Shown here one piece after another: positions 6,982 through 16,134 of a stretch of DNA of 64,000 bases. Numbering within the stretch: position 1 is the stretch's first letter; the number at the start of each line of letters is the position of its first letter. The DNA comes from a bacterium. GTDB taxonomy: Bacteria; Auribacterota; Auribacteria; Auribacterales; Auribacteraceae. The position numbers and the translations under genes are program-made. Location: contig JACKPL010000001.1 in the NCBI GenBank assembly GCA_024233545.1, positions 248,001 to 312,000 on the forward strand, in the 5' to 3' direction. The notes beneath the pieces are model-generated. The model was not told the origin of the DNA and made no database searches. It was given only the letters and a program-made list of their open reading frames with translations.

Positions 6982-9092
6982 TATTTTTTCCGCGTTGTTT
7001 TCCGTTTATATGTTTTTTTTGCCGGTGGATTCTGTGCATTTTGCACGCCTTCGTCAAGGTCTTTGGGTTCAAGGCTTCGTGCGATGAGCCGGCATTTCGG
7101 AAATTTTGTGCATCCATAAAAAGGCTGTCCTCGGCGTCCTTTGCGTTCAATAAGAAACCCGTCGCATCCTTCCATAGGGCAAGGGGTGTCGGTTGATGCG
7201 GGTTTCTCCTTTTTAATTGGAGTGATCGTGCCGTCTTCCGCCTTGCTGAATGAGTAGGTTGTTGTGCATTCCGGATAATTAGGGCAGGCAAGAAACGGCC
7301 CGTTTTTACTCCAGCGAATGACCATGGGAGTATTGCAGTTTTCGCATATGACGGTGGTGTTGGGCGCTTCAAACCGCAGGGTTTTATAGGCATTGCCAAG
7401 GTCTACATCAAATTCTTGATAGAAATTTGCCAGTAACTGTTGCCAGTCTTTTGTTCCGTTTTCAATCTCATCAAGCTCGTTTTCCATTTCTGCAGTGAAT
7501 TTTTCATTCATGATCTTAGCAAAGCTATTGGTTAGCCCTTTAGTAATTAGTTGGCCGAGGTCGGTAGGATGAAATTTATTTTTTATTTTTGTCGTATAAT
7601 TCTTGTCGAGAATGCGCGACATTATTGCCGCATATGTGCTGGGTCGTCCAATGCCGTTCTCTTCGAGCGCTTTAATCAGAGTTGCTTCCGAATACCGAGG
7701 CGGCGGCTGGGTAAAGTGTTGTTTCGGCTCAAATTTGATGAGGGCCGGTTTGTCGCCTTGTTTCAAGTCAGGGATTTGTTTCGCCGATTCATCGCCGGAG
7801 CCGTCATCGTTTTGTTCGGAATCGTTCTTTTCAGTGTATAAGCGGGTAAACCCGTCAAATTTTACGATTGAACCTGTGGTGCGGAACAAATATGCCCCTG
7901 CGGTGATATCGACAGATGTTTGGTCCATCAGTGCCGGTTCCATCTGTGATGCGATAAAACGTTTCCAGATAAGCGAATATAACTTGAATTGTTCCTCGGT
8001 AAGATATTGCCGTATCTTTTCGGGAGACCGAGACGGTTGAGTAGGGCGGACTGCTTCATGCGCATCCTGCGCCGCTTTTTTTGATGCGTACCGGTTTGGT
8101 TTTGCAGGCAAATAGTGTTTTCCGAATTCCAATGAAATATAGGAACGAGCGTCATTTAATGCAGAATCTGCGATACGCGTTGAATCGGTACGCATATAGG
8201 TGATTAAACCGGTTAACCCTTCGGCTCCGATAGAAATCCCTTCGTAGAGCGCTTGTGCAATGGACATGGTTTTGTTTGCGTTAAAACCGAAATGCCGCGC
8301 CGCTTCCTGTTGCAGTGTACTGGTAATGAACGGCGCGAACGGATGGCGTTTTTTCGTGGTTTTCGTTACCGACTGTACATGGAATGGTTCATTTTTGAGT
8401 TCATCAAGAATTTTTTTAGCATACTGTTCATTCGTTATTTTTATATTTTTGTTGTGATGTTTTAATAATTTCGACTGAAACTTTTGAGCGTCAGCTGTTT
8501 TAAGGTGGGCAGTGATCGACCAGTATTCTTCTTTAATAAAACGGGTAATCTCATCTTCTCGGTCGCAAATCATTTTCAACGCAACCGATTGAACCCTTCC
8601 TGCGCTGAGTCCTTTGAACAATTTTCTCCAAAGCAACGGGCTGATTTTGTATCCTACCAACCGGTCAAGAATACGGCGTGCTTGTTGCGCGTTGACTTTG
8701 TTCATGTCGATTTGCCGCGGATTTTTAAATGCGTCTTGGATTGCTTCACGAGTGATCTCATTAAATGTTACTCTGAATATGCTATATTTCTTCGGATCGA
8801 GTTCGCTTGCGATATGCCATGCGATTGCCTCGCCTTCACGGTCAGGGTCGGGGGCGAGAAAAACGCATTTCTTGCCGTTAGCAGATTTTTTTATATCTTG
8901 GATAACCTTTTTTTTCCCTTTGATGACGACGTATTCCGCTTCAAAATTTTTTTCTACGTCAATACCGAGTTTAGTATCGGGCAAATCTTTTATATGTCCG
9001 ACTGAAGAAGTAACTTCAAATTGCGAACCGAGATACTTCCCAATTGTTTTTGCTTTTGCGGGTGATTCAACTATAACTAACGCTTCTGCCAT
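6981..9092 (-). CDS. topA: DNA topoisomerase I
   Basis: Type IA topoisomerase that relaxes negative supercoils. 703 aa from the chosen start. The TOPRIM domain is at the N-terminus (ALVIVESPAKAKTIGKYLG, then DPDREGEA at ~82-89). The catalytic tyrosine is in LITYMRTDSTR (Tyr299). The C-terminus has two zinc ribbons: CENCNTP..CPNYPEC and CPMEGCDGF..CTKFPKC, followed by a basic tail. Three in-frame ATGs exist (9107, 9098, 9092). GGAG at 9105-9102 is nine bases from ATG 9092 and too close to the others, so MAEALVIVES is preferred. The gene follows dprA by 19 bases. Confidence 0.94.
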   Translation of the reverse strand: MAEALVIVESPAKAKTIGKYLGSQFEVTSSVGHIKDLPDTKLGIDVEKNFEAEYVVIKGKKKVIQDIKKSANGKKCVFLAPDPDREGEAIAWHIASELDPKKYSIFRVTFNEITREAIQDAFKNPRQIDMNKVNAQQARRILDRLVGYKISPLLWRKLFKGLSAGRVQSVALKMICDREDEITRFIKEEYWSITAHLKTADAQKFQSKLLKHHNKNIKITNEQYAKKILDELKNEPFHVQSVTKTTKKRHPFAPFITSTLQQEAARHFGFNANKTMSIAQALYEGISIGAEGLTGLITYMRTDSTRIADSALNDARSYISLEFGKHYLPAKPNRYASKKAAQDAHEAVRPTQPSRSPEKIRQYLTEEQFKLYSLIWKRFIASQMEPALMDQTSVDITAGAYLFRTTGSIVKFDGFTRLYTEKNDSEQNDDGSGDESAKQIPDLKQGDKPALIKFEPKQHFTQPPPRYSEATLIKALEENGIGRPSTYAAIMSRILDKNYTTKIKNKFHPTDLGQLITKGLTNSFAKIMNEKFTAEMENELDEIENGTKDWQQLLANFYQEFDVDLGNAYKTLRFEAPNTTVICENCNTPMVIRWSKNGPFLACPNYPECTTTYSFSKAEDGTITPIKKEKPASTDTPCPMEGCDGFLIERKGRRGQPFYGCTKFPKCRLIARSLEPKDLDEGVQNAQNPPAKKTYKRKTTRKK

Positions 9093-9111
9093 GATCATGT
9101 GCTCCATTCGC

Positions 9112-10233
9112 TTAGCCGCGTGCCGCCGCTAGTACATTTTCGTTGATGGTATAAAATTTACCGGGGATTTGTTTAATAACCTGTTTTATCTCCAGTGTCA
9201 AGACTAATACCGATACTTCCGGTGCTGTGCGAGATGATTTTTCTGTTATTTCGTCAATATGAATCGGCTGAGTTGATATCAAATCGAAAATCTCTTTTTC
9301 TTCCTTAGATAATTTTACCGCCGCCTCAGCGGGCGCTTTTGTTTCTGAAAATGTTTGAGAACGTTTCAATGCCGGAAGTTCACGAAAAACATCGTCGGCC
9401 GATTGAATAAGCGATGCGCCTTGTTTTATCAATGAATTAACACCTTCCGAAGACGGCTGGTCAATATTGCCCGGAATGCCGAATACGGTTCTGTTTTGTT
9501 CCAAGGCAAACCCCGCAGTAATGAGCGTGCCGCTTTTTACCGCCGCTTCAACAACAATCGTGCCCATGGATAAACCGCTTATAATCCGGTTTCTGATAGG
9601 GAAATTTGAACGAAACGGCGTCGTTTCAAGAGGGAATTCTGCAATAACGGCGCCGTTTTGAGCAATTTTTTCGGCTAACCGTTTATTCTCATGAGGATAG
9701 AGGCGCAAAAGCCCTGAACCGAGAACAGCAATAGTGCGTCCACCGGATTCCAACGCTCCGCGATGCGCTTCGCTGTCGAGCCCTTTCGCCAACCCGCTCA
9801 CAATGGTTACATCCTGTCCTGCAAGATCGTAACTGATCTTGTGCGCAATGCGTTTGCCGTATTGGGTAGGGTTACGTGTCCCGACAACCGCAATGGCATT
9901 TGAATCGGCGGGAGCGAGTGTTCCCCATACATACAGCACGAGCGGCGGTGTGGAAATCTGGCGGAGATATTCAGGGTACTCCGGTTCGTCTATGGTTATT
10001 GCCTGAAAGGATGTGCGTGCCAGTAAGGCAAATTCTTTTTCGGTGCAGGAACTGCTTCTTTTTTCGCAAATCGCTTCAATGGTTTTTCTCCTGATACCTT
10101 TTATATTCAAAAGATCGGATGCCGTCGCATTGAGGGCGTTTTCCAATGTACCGAACGTTTCTCTCAGTTTCAATACTGTCCGATACCCGATGCTTAACAG
10201 ATTGAGAAAAACCAAACATTCTTTTTCATGCAT
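9112..10233 (-). CDS. dprA: DNA processing protein DprA
   Basis: Loads RecA on single-stranded DNA taken up by transformation. 373 aa with three parts: an N-terminal SAM/helix-hairpin-helix region (LLNIKGIRRKTIEAI, ~40-55), the Rossmann-like core (VGTRNPTQYGKRIA, VSGLAKGLDSEAHRGAL, GSGLLRLYPHEN, PLETTPFRSNFPIRNRII, VVEAAVKSGTLITA, IPGNIDQPSSEGVN), and a C-terminal winged-helix domain (~300-373). It sits 15 bases after the lipoprotein gene and before topA, the common dprA-topA arrangement. Other competence genes are not in the window, so natural transformation is not shown. Confidence 0.94.
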   Translation of the reverse strand: MHEKECLVFLNLLSIGYRTVLKLRETFGTLENALNATASDLLNIKGIRRKTIEAICEKRSSSCTEKEFALLARTSFQAITIDEPEYPEYLRQISTPPLVLYVWGTLAPADSNAIAVVGTRNPTQYGKRIAHKISYDLAGQDVTIVSGLAKGLDSEAHRGALESGGRTIAVLGSGLLRLYPHENKRLAEKIAQNGAVIAEFPLETTPFRSNFPIRNRIISGLSMGTIVVEAAVKSGTLITAGFALEQNRTVFGIPGNIDQPSSEGVNSLIKQGASLIQSADDVFRELPALKRSQTFSETKAPAEAAVKLSKEEKEIFDLISTQPIHIDEITEKSSRTAPEVSVLVLTLEIKQVIKQIPGKFYTINENVLAAARG

Positions 10234-10248
10234 AGCAGACGGCCTGTT

Positions 10249-10755
10249 TTAAAAAGGGTAATATTTTGCAAAATCGAGTTTCCATTCATCATTTTCTTTA
10301 ATGAGAGGGATTTCGACTTGATATCCTTCTTCATCTTCGACATAGAGTTTAGCGGACTGATCTTTTATTGTGCAATCTATTATTACACATGATTTAAATA
10401 AATCAATGGCGCGCGATTCAGCAGGTTCTTTTTTGCTGTCTCTTAGTTTTAAAGCATTGATGAAAAATGTTTTTCCGTCAAGCTTAAAAAGTTCGCTTTC
10501 CGTAGCGTTTAATGATTCCAGAAGGTTGCTTTTGAGCGGGTCGGAAAGCTTTGAGTATGTGTCCTGCATATAGACAACCTGCTTCATAAACCGTTCTTTG
10601 CTTTCAGCAGAGAGCATATCCCAATAGGTTTCCCAGTCTCCCTTTAAAATCGCTTTCCGTGCTATTTTAAATGCCTTCTGAGGAGTAGCGGCTTTTTGAG
10701 CACAGCCGCATATCAAGCATACGCATAATAAACCTGCAAAAAAAATATTTTTCAT
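10249..10755 (-). CDS. Small lipoprotein, 168 aa, family not recognised
   Basis: A lipobox LICGC with Cys18 as the probable lipidated residue follows a short hydrophobic signal. The mature part (KAFKIARKAILKGDWETYWDML near residue 30, and a C-terminal EIPLIKENDEWKLDFAKYYPF) resembles NTF2-like or DUF4878-type folds in which a helical start is followed by a beta-sheet ending in a DEWKL motif. This comparison is from memory of such families and not proven. It is the first gene of the dprA-topA-xerC-waaA-ptsN unit, with a promoter just upstream. Confidence 0.75.
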   Translation of the reverse strand: MKNIFFAGLLCVCLICGCAQKAATPQKAFKIARKAILKGDWETYWDMLSAESKERFMKQVVYMQDTYSKLSDPLKSNLLESLNATESELFKLDGKTFFINALKLRDSKKEPAESRAIDLFKSCVIIDCTIKDQSAKLYVEDEEGYQVEIPLIKENDEWKLDFAKYYPF

Positions 10756-10802
10756 ACTATCTCTGAACGCTTAAATTCGAAAAGTCCAGTATAACCGGAT
10801 AC

Positions 10803-10832
10803 TTTATACGGTAAAAGAAATGGAATATGCAA
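10803..10832 (-). promoter_or_regulatory. Promoter of the lipoprotein-dprA-topA-xerC-waaA-ptsN unit
   Basis: Minus strand: TTGCAT (10832-10827), an 18-base spacer, TATAAA (10808-10803), about 48 bases before the first start codon. It lies between the nifS terminator and the lipoprotein gene. Confidence 0.55.
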
Positions 10833-10849
10833 TATAAATTACACAAGCG

Positions 10850-10888
10850 GTAAAGAAAACGGCTGTGGTACGTATTCAGCCACAGCCG
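10850..10888 (-). terminator. Rho-independent terminator after nifS
   Basis: On the minus strand a 9-bp GC-rich stem, CGGCTGTGG / CCACAGCCG (10888-10880 with 10868-10860) and an 11-base loop, is followed by TTTTCTTT. It separates nifUS from the next unit. Confidence 0.8.
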
Positions 10889-10911
10889 CTTCTTTGAGTG
10901 TTTGAAAAAGA

Positions 10912-12138
10912 TTAGTGAACCGCTTTCTGCTGTTTTTGCAGGCGTTCTCGTTCTTCCTGCTCTTTAAGCCATGCGTTTTCCCGCCGCCAAAACGGCGAAA
11001 TGGAACGGAGCCGTTCAATAATTGGGGGCGCTACTTCAATAATCTTATCAATTTCTTTTTCAGTGTTGTAGCGTGAAAGGCTGAATCGAATCGAACCATG
11101 AGCCGCAGTAAACGGTACTCCCATGGCGCGAAGCACATGCGATGGTTCAATCGAGCCGGAAGTACACGCTGATCCCGATGATGCGCAAATCCCTTGCTCA
11201 TTGAGAAGCAACAGTATGGCTTCGCCTTCAACGTATTCAAAACTGATATTAACGGTATTGGGGAGACGGGATTCTTTATGCCCGTTCAATAAACTATTAG
11301 GGACAGCGTCAAGAATTCCTTTTTCCAATTTATCCCGCAGGCGCCGGATTTCTGTGTTTTCGTATGCCATGTGCTTTTCTGCAAGGCGGCATGCTTCGCC
11401 AAGCCCGATAATGGTGGCGACATTTTCCGTTCCTCCCCGCCTGCCGTGTTCTTGTTCTCCGCCGATAAGAAATGGTTTGAACCGTGTCCCTTTACGGACA
11501 TACAGTACGCCGATCCCTTTAGGCGCATGAAGCTTATGCCCGGACAAAGAGAGCATGTCAACCGGAAGTTTTTTCAAGTCGATAGGCAATTTCCCTGCAA
11601 CTTGAACGGCGTCAGTATGAAAAACTACTCCTTTTTCGCGGCACAGTTTGCCAATTTTTTCAATGGGATAAATTACCCCCGTTTCATTATTGGCGTACAT
11701 AACACTGACAATAGCGGTTTTCTCCGAAATCAATTCGCGGAGTTCTTCAATATCGATCATGCCGTATTTGTCAACATTCAGATAGGATATGGTATATCCT
11801 TTTTTTGTAAGGAATTTTGTTTGGTTCATGATAGCCGAATGTTCGACGCGCGTCGTAATGACATGCCGCCTCTCAGGGTAAGCTTCAAGAGCCGCGGCAA
11901 TTGCGGTGTTGTCGCTTTCGGTGCCGCAACTGGTAAAAATTATCTCTATCGGGCTACAGTTGAGAAATTGAGCTATTTTCTGCCGCGCTTCTTCAATGTG
12001 GTGCATCACTTCGCCGCCGAAGTTGTGCATGCTGGACGGGTTGCCGTAATATTCCGTAAAAAACGGCATCATTTTCTCAAGTACTGCCGGGTCGACTTTG
12101 GTCGTTGCGTTGTTGTCAACGTAAATTATGTTAGCCAT
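10912..12138 (-). CDS. nifS: Cysteine desulfurase, NifS/IscS type
   Basis: PLP enzyme that moves sulfur from cysteine to the NifU scaffold. 408 aa. PLP lysine is Lys202 (SLSGHKLHAPKG); His100 (VEHSAI) would stack on the cofactor. The catalytic cysteine loop is ASSGSACTSGS with Cys325, a short group-I type loop. The sequence ends with a charged tail (residues ~375-408, WRRENAWLKEQEERERLQ) beyond the conserved fold. It starts two bases after the nifU stop; the ribosome-binding site (GAGG) lies in the last nifU codons, so the two are coupled. General Fe-S assembly is more likely than nitrogen fixation, as no nif structural genes are seen here. Confidence 0.94.
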   Translation of the reverse strand: MANIIYVDNNATTKVDPAVLEKMMPFFTEYYGNPSSMHNFGGEVMHHIEEARQKIAQFLNCSPIEIIFTSCGTESDNTAIAAALEAYPERRHVITTRVEHSAIMNQTKFLTKKGYTISYLNVDKYGMIDIEELRELISEKTAIVSVMYANNETGVIYPIEKIGKLCREKGVVFHTDAVQVAGKLPIDLKKLPVDMLSLSGHKLHAPKGIGVLYVRKGTRFKPFLIGGEQEHGRRGGTENVATIIGLGEACRLAEKHMAYENTEIRRLRDKLEKGILDAVPNSLLNGHKESRLPNTVNISFEYVEGEAILLLLNEQGICASSGSACTSGSIEPSHVLRAMGVPFTAAHGSIRFSLSRYNTEKEIDKIIEVAPPIIERLRSISPFWRRENAWLKEQEERERLQKQQKAVH

Positions 12139-12140
12139 TC

Positions 12141-13037
12141 TTAATGAACCTCCTCTACAAACATATCATCGCCGACAATTTCTTTGAGGCGTGCTTCGAC
12201 ACCGTGTTTTATGGTGGCAGATGCCGATGGGCAACTGGAGCAGGCGCCTTGCAATTTGACGAGAATCTGGTTTCCTACAACATCGATTAACTCGATATTG
12301 CCGCCGTCCGCCATTAAACCGGGTCGGATATCGCTCTCAATGGTCTCTTCAATGAGTTTAATTTTCTGCAGGTTTGTGAGTACTTTAGGTTTTTCCAAAC
12401 GAGGCGACGGTATGTTTGCAACCGTAGCGGATGATCCGTTTCCCTGCTGTTTTTCCAGAGCCATTTCTGCTTGTACTTGTTTGATAATATCTTCGACTTC
12501 CGTCCGGCAGGTGCCGCATCCGCCGACTGCTTTGCAGAAGTTGGTGACGTCTTCAACTTCAGTGATGTTGTTTTCGCGCACCACGCGGGCAATTGTTGCG
12601 TCGGTAACTTGAAAGCAGGTGCAAATCAGTTCGCCTTCATCGTGGGTGTGTTCTTCGGGTTCTTGTTCGCCCAGATAATTTGCAATCGCCTTTTCCAACG
12701 CTTCATATCCCATGACAGAACAATGCATTTTCTGACGGGGAAGCCCGCCTAATTCGTCTGCAATATCCTGATTAGTTATCTTTTTTGCTTCATCAACTGT
12801 TTTTCCAATGATCATGTCAGTTAAAATCGATGAGGATGCAATTGCGCTGCCGCATCCGAACGACATGAATTTCGCATCTTGGATAATGTTCGTTTTCTCA
12901 TCGATTTTTAGAGTGAGGTACAACGCATCCCCACATGATAAACTGCCTACTTCGGCTTTTGCCGAAGGATTTTTAATTTCGCCAACATTATGCGGATTGA
13001 AAAAATGTTCTTTAACCTTTTCAGTATATTCCCACAT
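12141..13037 (-). CDS. nifU: NifU, three-domain Fe-S cluster scaffold
   Basis: Assembles [2Fe-2S]/[4Fe-4S] clusters with sulfur from NifS. 298 aa in three domains. The IscU-like N-domain (~1-125) has Cys35, Cys62 and Cys106. The central BFD-like [2Fe-2S] domain (~135-190) has Cys139-x-Cys141 and Cys174-x2-Cys177. The Nfu C-domain (~225-298) has CSSC (Cys266, Cys269). All expected ligands are present, so this is a full-length NifU rather than an IscU. A strong SD (AAAGGAGGAG) precedes ATG 13037. It starts 29 bases after the large exported-protein gene and may share its transcript. Confidence 0.95.
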   Translation of the reverse strand: MWEYTEKVKEHFFNPHNVGEIKNPSAKAEVGSLSCGDALYLTLKIDEKTNIIQDAKFMSFGCGSAIASSSILTDMIIGKTVDEAKKITNQDIADELGGLPRQKMHCSVMGYEALEKAIANYLGEQEPEEHTHDEGELICTCFQVTDATIARVVRENNITEVEDVTNFCKAVGGCGTCRTEVEDIIKQVQAEMALEKQQGNGSSATVANIPSPRLEKPKVLTNLQKIKLIEETIESDIRPGLMADGGNIELIDVVGNQILVKLQGACSSCPSASATIKHGVEARLKEIVGDDMFVEEVH

Positions 13038-13066
13038 TTCGGCTCCTCCTTTAATGATAACTATTA

Positions 13067-15262
13067 CTATTTAAGTGATCTTATTATTTTAATCAGTATG
13101 ATACATAGCCATAAAACTATACATATACCGAGGACCTTAATAATGCGTTTTTTATGTAAAAGCTGATTTTCACGCACCGTTAAATCGGTGCCGCTATTGG
13201 GAGCTGTTATAACTCTTTTACTATTAGTTCCGTTTTTTTTCACTGAGGTTGAACTGTTTTTCTCCTCAGATGCGGTTTTATCTTGAGCAAGAGATTCTTC
13301 AGAACGCACATTTTTTTCAGCCGAAGTGTCTTCGGCAGTGAGTACTGCCGGTGCTTCTACAAATTCAGCTGGTAAAATACTACTGTATTTTTTTAATAGC
13401 GTAAAGAAATTTTTTCCGTATATCCGGTCGAGCAAATCAAAGGATTCGTCGGATACGTAAGAGAGAATTTTTATAGAAGCGGTGTCGCTTTTTCTTATAA
13501 AGACCGGTTGAGCAGGGTCAAAATCGATGTATAACAAAAATTCTTTCTGCGTTTTTGAGGATGCGTTAGAAGTAACGATTGCGCCGTATTGTTCTGTGCC
13601 GTCATTCATTACAACGAGGTCTAAGAGAATATATCCGGGATACAATTTTCCGGTCAGGTTGTCTTTAAATTCGCAGTAGAGTTTATCAGGGTCGGCAACG
13701 GATTCTTGCGGCATAAGCGGGATGCCTTCGGAGAGGGGAGAATTATGCTGAACATGTAAATATCGGTATTGTTTTTTTTCGGGTGCATTGAGTTGAGGAT
13801 TGATTTTTTCGATTATTTTCTCTTCTGCGGTAAGAATCTTATATCCTGCTTTGACGTCATTTTTTTTCATGAAATATGAACGCCCTTTGTAGTTAATTTG
13901 AAAACGCTGGTCGTTTTCGCTGAGTTTGTTATACCCCATGAATGTCATGGGAAAAGGTATCGGTTTGAGTGCGGCAACATACATGGTGTTCCGGCTGTTC
14001 GAGGCGAGAGAAGAGAGGGTTGCGGCCGCTTTATCAGAAACGCTGTCATCGGGGTATTGTTCTATAATGTCCGAGAGGGTATTCCAGCCGGTGTGCAATA
14101 AACCGTTTTCCAGCTCTTTTATGCCGCGGATACAGGTTCTTTCAGGAAAAGAGGCGGTATCGATTTGGGATACTGCAGTGTTATAAAGAGCCGTCAATTG
14201 TGTGCGGTTTTCCTCCGCATCGTCTTGGCTGGCAAGCCAGTAATAGAGTGCAAGAGCATGGGGCAAATAGTTCAGTTCGATTAAACGGTTGAGGCGTTGC
14301 AGGTTTATATTTTGATCATGAATATAAGTTTGATAATCAGCGTTTAAGAGTGTCTGCTGTACGCCGATTGCGTATGATACCGTTGCATTGATATCATTGG
14401 AAGTTAGGGTATGCGCGATGGTTTTTGTGCCGTTGAATACATCGAATTCTGTTGTGTTTTCATCAGTATATTTTGTTATGCCGTAAAGGCGCGTGCCAGC
14501 GCCGGTGGTCAGTTCATCAAGAAAGATATTCCCTTGATAGCACCGGTTGAGCAACGAGTGTGCAATGGTAACAGAATATTCCCTCAACGTTTCGTTATGG
14601 TTATTTTGCTGAAGGCGATACGGGAGATACTTCAGGGGTTTTAACGTAACTTGTTTTGTTGATTCGTTATATGAACTGATCAGGTAATAAAGCAGTATGT
14701 CTCCTTGCCGTTTAAGAAATGTTTGGGTGCCGTAAGTAAATGACAAAAGCATCTCTTCATTATATAAAACCGGCCCGTTATACAGGAGCGCAGTATTTTG
14801 CTTTGCGACAGAATAGATGGAAAAACGCAGAGGCGCCTGCTTATAACACTCTGCGATAAAAGTAAGCGTTTTTTTCAAAATTGCCTGCGATGGATAAAGT
14901 GCCAGTAAGAGCATTGCCCGTTCTAACGTGAGTGCAGTGTATCCCTCAGCCGCTTCTTTCGCCAGCAAAGCATAAAGTTTTTCTGGGAATAAAATAAGAT
15001 GGAGGGACTGGGTGATGCTGTTGAAACTCGATTGAACGTCAGCATAATACGGTGATTCGGGATATTCGGTTAGGAGTTTTTCGAAAGTTAAAAGAGCACG
15101 GGAAAAATCTTTTTGGTCATAATATGAAGATGCTTGAGAAAAAAGCGCTTCGATTTTTTTCCCTTCAGGCATGTCCGGCGGGGATGGAGTGATTTTTGCA
15201 GTTGCGGATGAATGCAGAAAACATGCGATATATATAAATGCAATAAGAAAATGTCGTTTCAT
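13067..15262 (-). CDS. Large exported protein with C-terminal membrane anchor, function unknown
   Basis: No enzyme family recognised. 731 aa from ATG 15260-15262. An upstream in-frame TTG at 15274 is less likely, since its GGAAAA could serve as the SD of the ATG. Residues 1-22 form a signal peptide (cleavage near SATA-KI). Residues ~35-75 look like a TPR-type repeat (FSQASSYYDQKDFSRALLTF), with another helical repeat near 390-420 (tail QYPDDSVSDKAA). The end has an acidic, Ser/Thr/Lys-rich linker (~645-700), then a basic stretch and one membrane helix (VLGICIVLWLCIILIKII). The bulk would face the periplasm, anchored at the C-terminus. It precedes nifU by 29 bases. An envelope assembly or surface role is possible but unsupported. 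Confidence 0.75.
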   Translation of the reverse strand: MKRHFLIAFIYIACFLHSSATAKITPSPPDMPEGKKIEALFSQASSYYDQKDFSRALLTFEKLLTEYPESPYYADVQSSFNSITQSLHLILFPEKLYALLAKEAAEGYTALTLERAMLLLALYPSQAILKKTLTFIAECYKQAPLRFSIYSVAKQNTALLYNGPVLYNEEMLLSFTYGTQTFLKRQGDILLYYLISSYNESTKQVTLKPLKYLPYRLQQNNHNETLREYSVTIAHSLLNRCYQGNIFLDELTTGAGTRLYGITKYTDENTTEFDVFNGTKTIAHTLTSNDINATVSYAIGVQQTLLNADYQTYIHDQNINLQRLNRLIELNYLPHALALYYWLASQDDAEENRTQLTALYNTAVSQIDTASFPERTCIRGIKELENGLLHTGWNTLSDIIEQYPDDSVSDKAAATLSSLASNSRNTMYVAALKPIPFPMTFMGYNKLSENDQRFQINYKGRSYFMKKNDVKAGYKILTAEEKIIEKINPQLNAPEKKQYRYLHVQHNSPLSEGIPLMPQESVADPDKLYCEFKDNLTGKLYPGYILLDLVVMNDGTEQYGAIVTSNASSKTQKEFLLYIDFDPAQPVFIRKSDTASIKILSYVSDESFDLLDRIYGKNFFTLLKKYSSILPAEFVEAPAVLTAEDTSAEKNVRSEESLAQDKTASEEKNSSTSVKKNGTNSKRVITAPNSGTDLTVRENQLLHKKRIIKVLGICIVLWLCIILIKIIRSLK

Positions 15263-15293
15263 TTTGTTTTCCAACTAAACGGTGCTTTAACAC

Positions 15294-15322
15294 ATAGTAT
15301 GTATTTCAAATAATTTAGACAA
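15294..15322 (-). promoter_or_regulatory. Possible promoter of the exported-protein/nifU/nifS unit
   Basis: Minus strand: TTGTCT (15322-15317), 17-base spacer, TACTAT (15299-15294). Each element matches four of six consensus bases; 31 bases before the chosen start. Confidence 0.4.
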
Positions 15323-15429
15323 CATATTTATTATTATCGAACGGAATATAAAATTAGTTTTGGAGAAAAAATGTTTTTACGGTATTCTGTGCACAAAGGA
15401 AGATACACAAAAAATTTTTAAATAAGTTT

Positions 15430-15459
15430 TTGAATAATCATGCGTTAAAATCGTATAAT
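15430..15459 (+). promoter_or_regulatory. Promoter of the STAS/phosphatase pair
   Basis: TTGAAT (15430-15435), 18-base spacer, perfect -10 TATAAT (15454-15459). The leader to the STAS start is about 77 nt. The AT-rich remainder of 15275-15542 holds only this and the divergent promoter. Confidence 0.55.
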
Positions 15460-15542
15460 CAACGAATGAGCGGTAAACAGATTTAGTGTAGCTCAATAAA
15501 CTGACGGTACGGTATTCACCAGGAAACAAGCAATAGGTAAAA

Positions 15543-16088
15543 ATGGTCAGCATGAAAAAACAAGTAGATAAGATTCAGTTCGGCTGGATTGGCAGTCAAG
15601 CTATTATCAGGGTAATCGGAACAGGAAATTTTCGTAATAGCAGGTACTTGAAAGAAGCCGCCTACGAACTGCTTCGGGAACGTTACAAAGACATCATTAT
15701 TGATCTTGCTGAATGCACTTCTATGGACAGTACATTTCTTGGCGTCCTGATAGGGTTGACCCTCAAGATGAAGAAAGACATCGGCCGTCCAATATCATTG
15801 GTCAACATTAACAAAACAGTCTATGATGTGCTGAAAACTCTCGGAACCTTAAATGCTTTTGATGTTAATGACCAGCCCGCTTCATTTGATACGCCTTTTG
15901 AATCAATTGAATTTTCAGCTGACGAATCTGATGAAGCAATCAGCAAAATTAAGCATGTGCTTGAGGCGCACGAAAACCTTATGGCACTCAATGACGAAAA
16001 CAAAGAACGTTTCAAATTTGTGAAACAAGCCCTCGAAGACGATTTAAAAAATAAACTCAAACAACAAGAGAAAGGCAACCCTTCCTAA
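15543..16088 (+). CDS. STAS-domain anti-sigma factor antagonist
   Basis: Predicted partner-switching protein of 181 aa. A STAS domain (~10-115) has the strand IIIDLAECTSMDSTFLGVLIG, in which Ser63 (in DSTFLG) is the expected phosphorylation site. The extra C-terminal helix region (~125-181) is charged (KFVKQALEDDLKNKLKQQ) and absent from minimal SpoIIAA/RsbV proteins. The start ATG 15543 follows AGG by about seven bases; a second ATG nine bases on is possible. The next gene is a PP2C phosphatase that would dephosphorylate it. The kinase (RsbW/SpoIIAB type) and its target are not in the window. Confidence 0.88.
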   Translation: MVSMKKQVDKIQFGWIGSQAIIRVIGTGNFRNSRYLKEAAYELLRERYKDIIIDLAECTSMDSTFLGVLIGLTLKMKKDIGRPISLVNINKTVYDVLKTLGTLNAFDVNDQPASFDTPFESIEFSADESDEAISKIKHVLEAHENLMALNDENKERFKFVKQALEDDLKNKLKQQEKGNPS

Positions 16089-16134
16089 GTGACAGCCTTT
16101 TACTCATGTAACCACATAATACAGGATTTCAACA

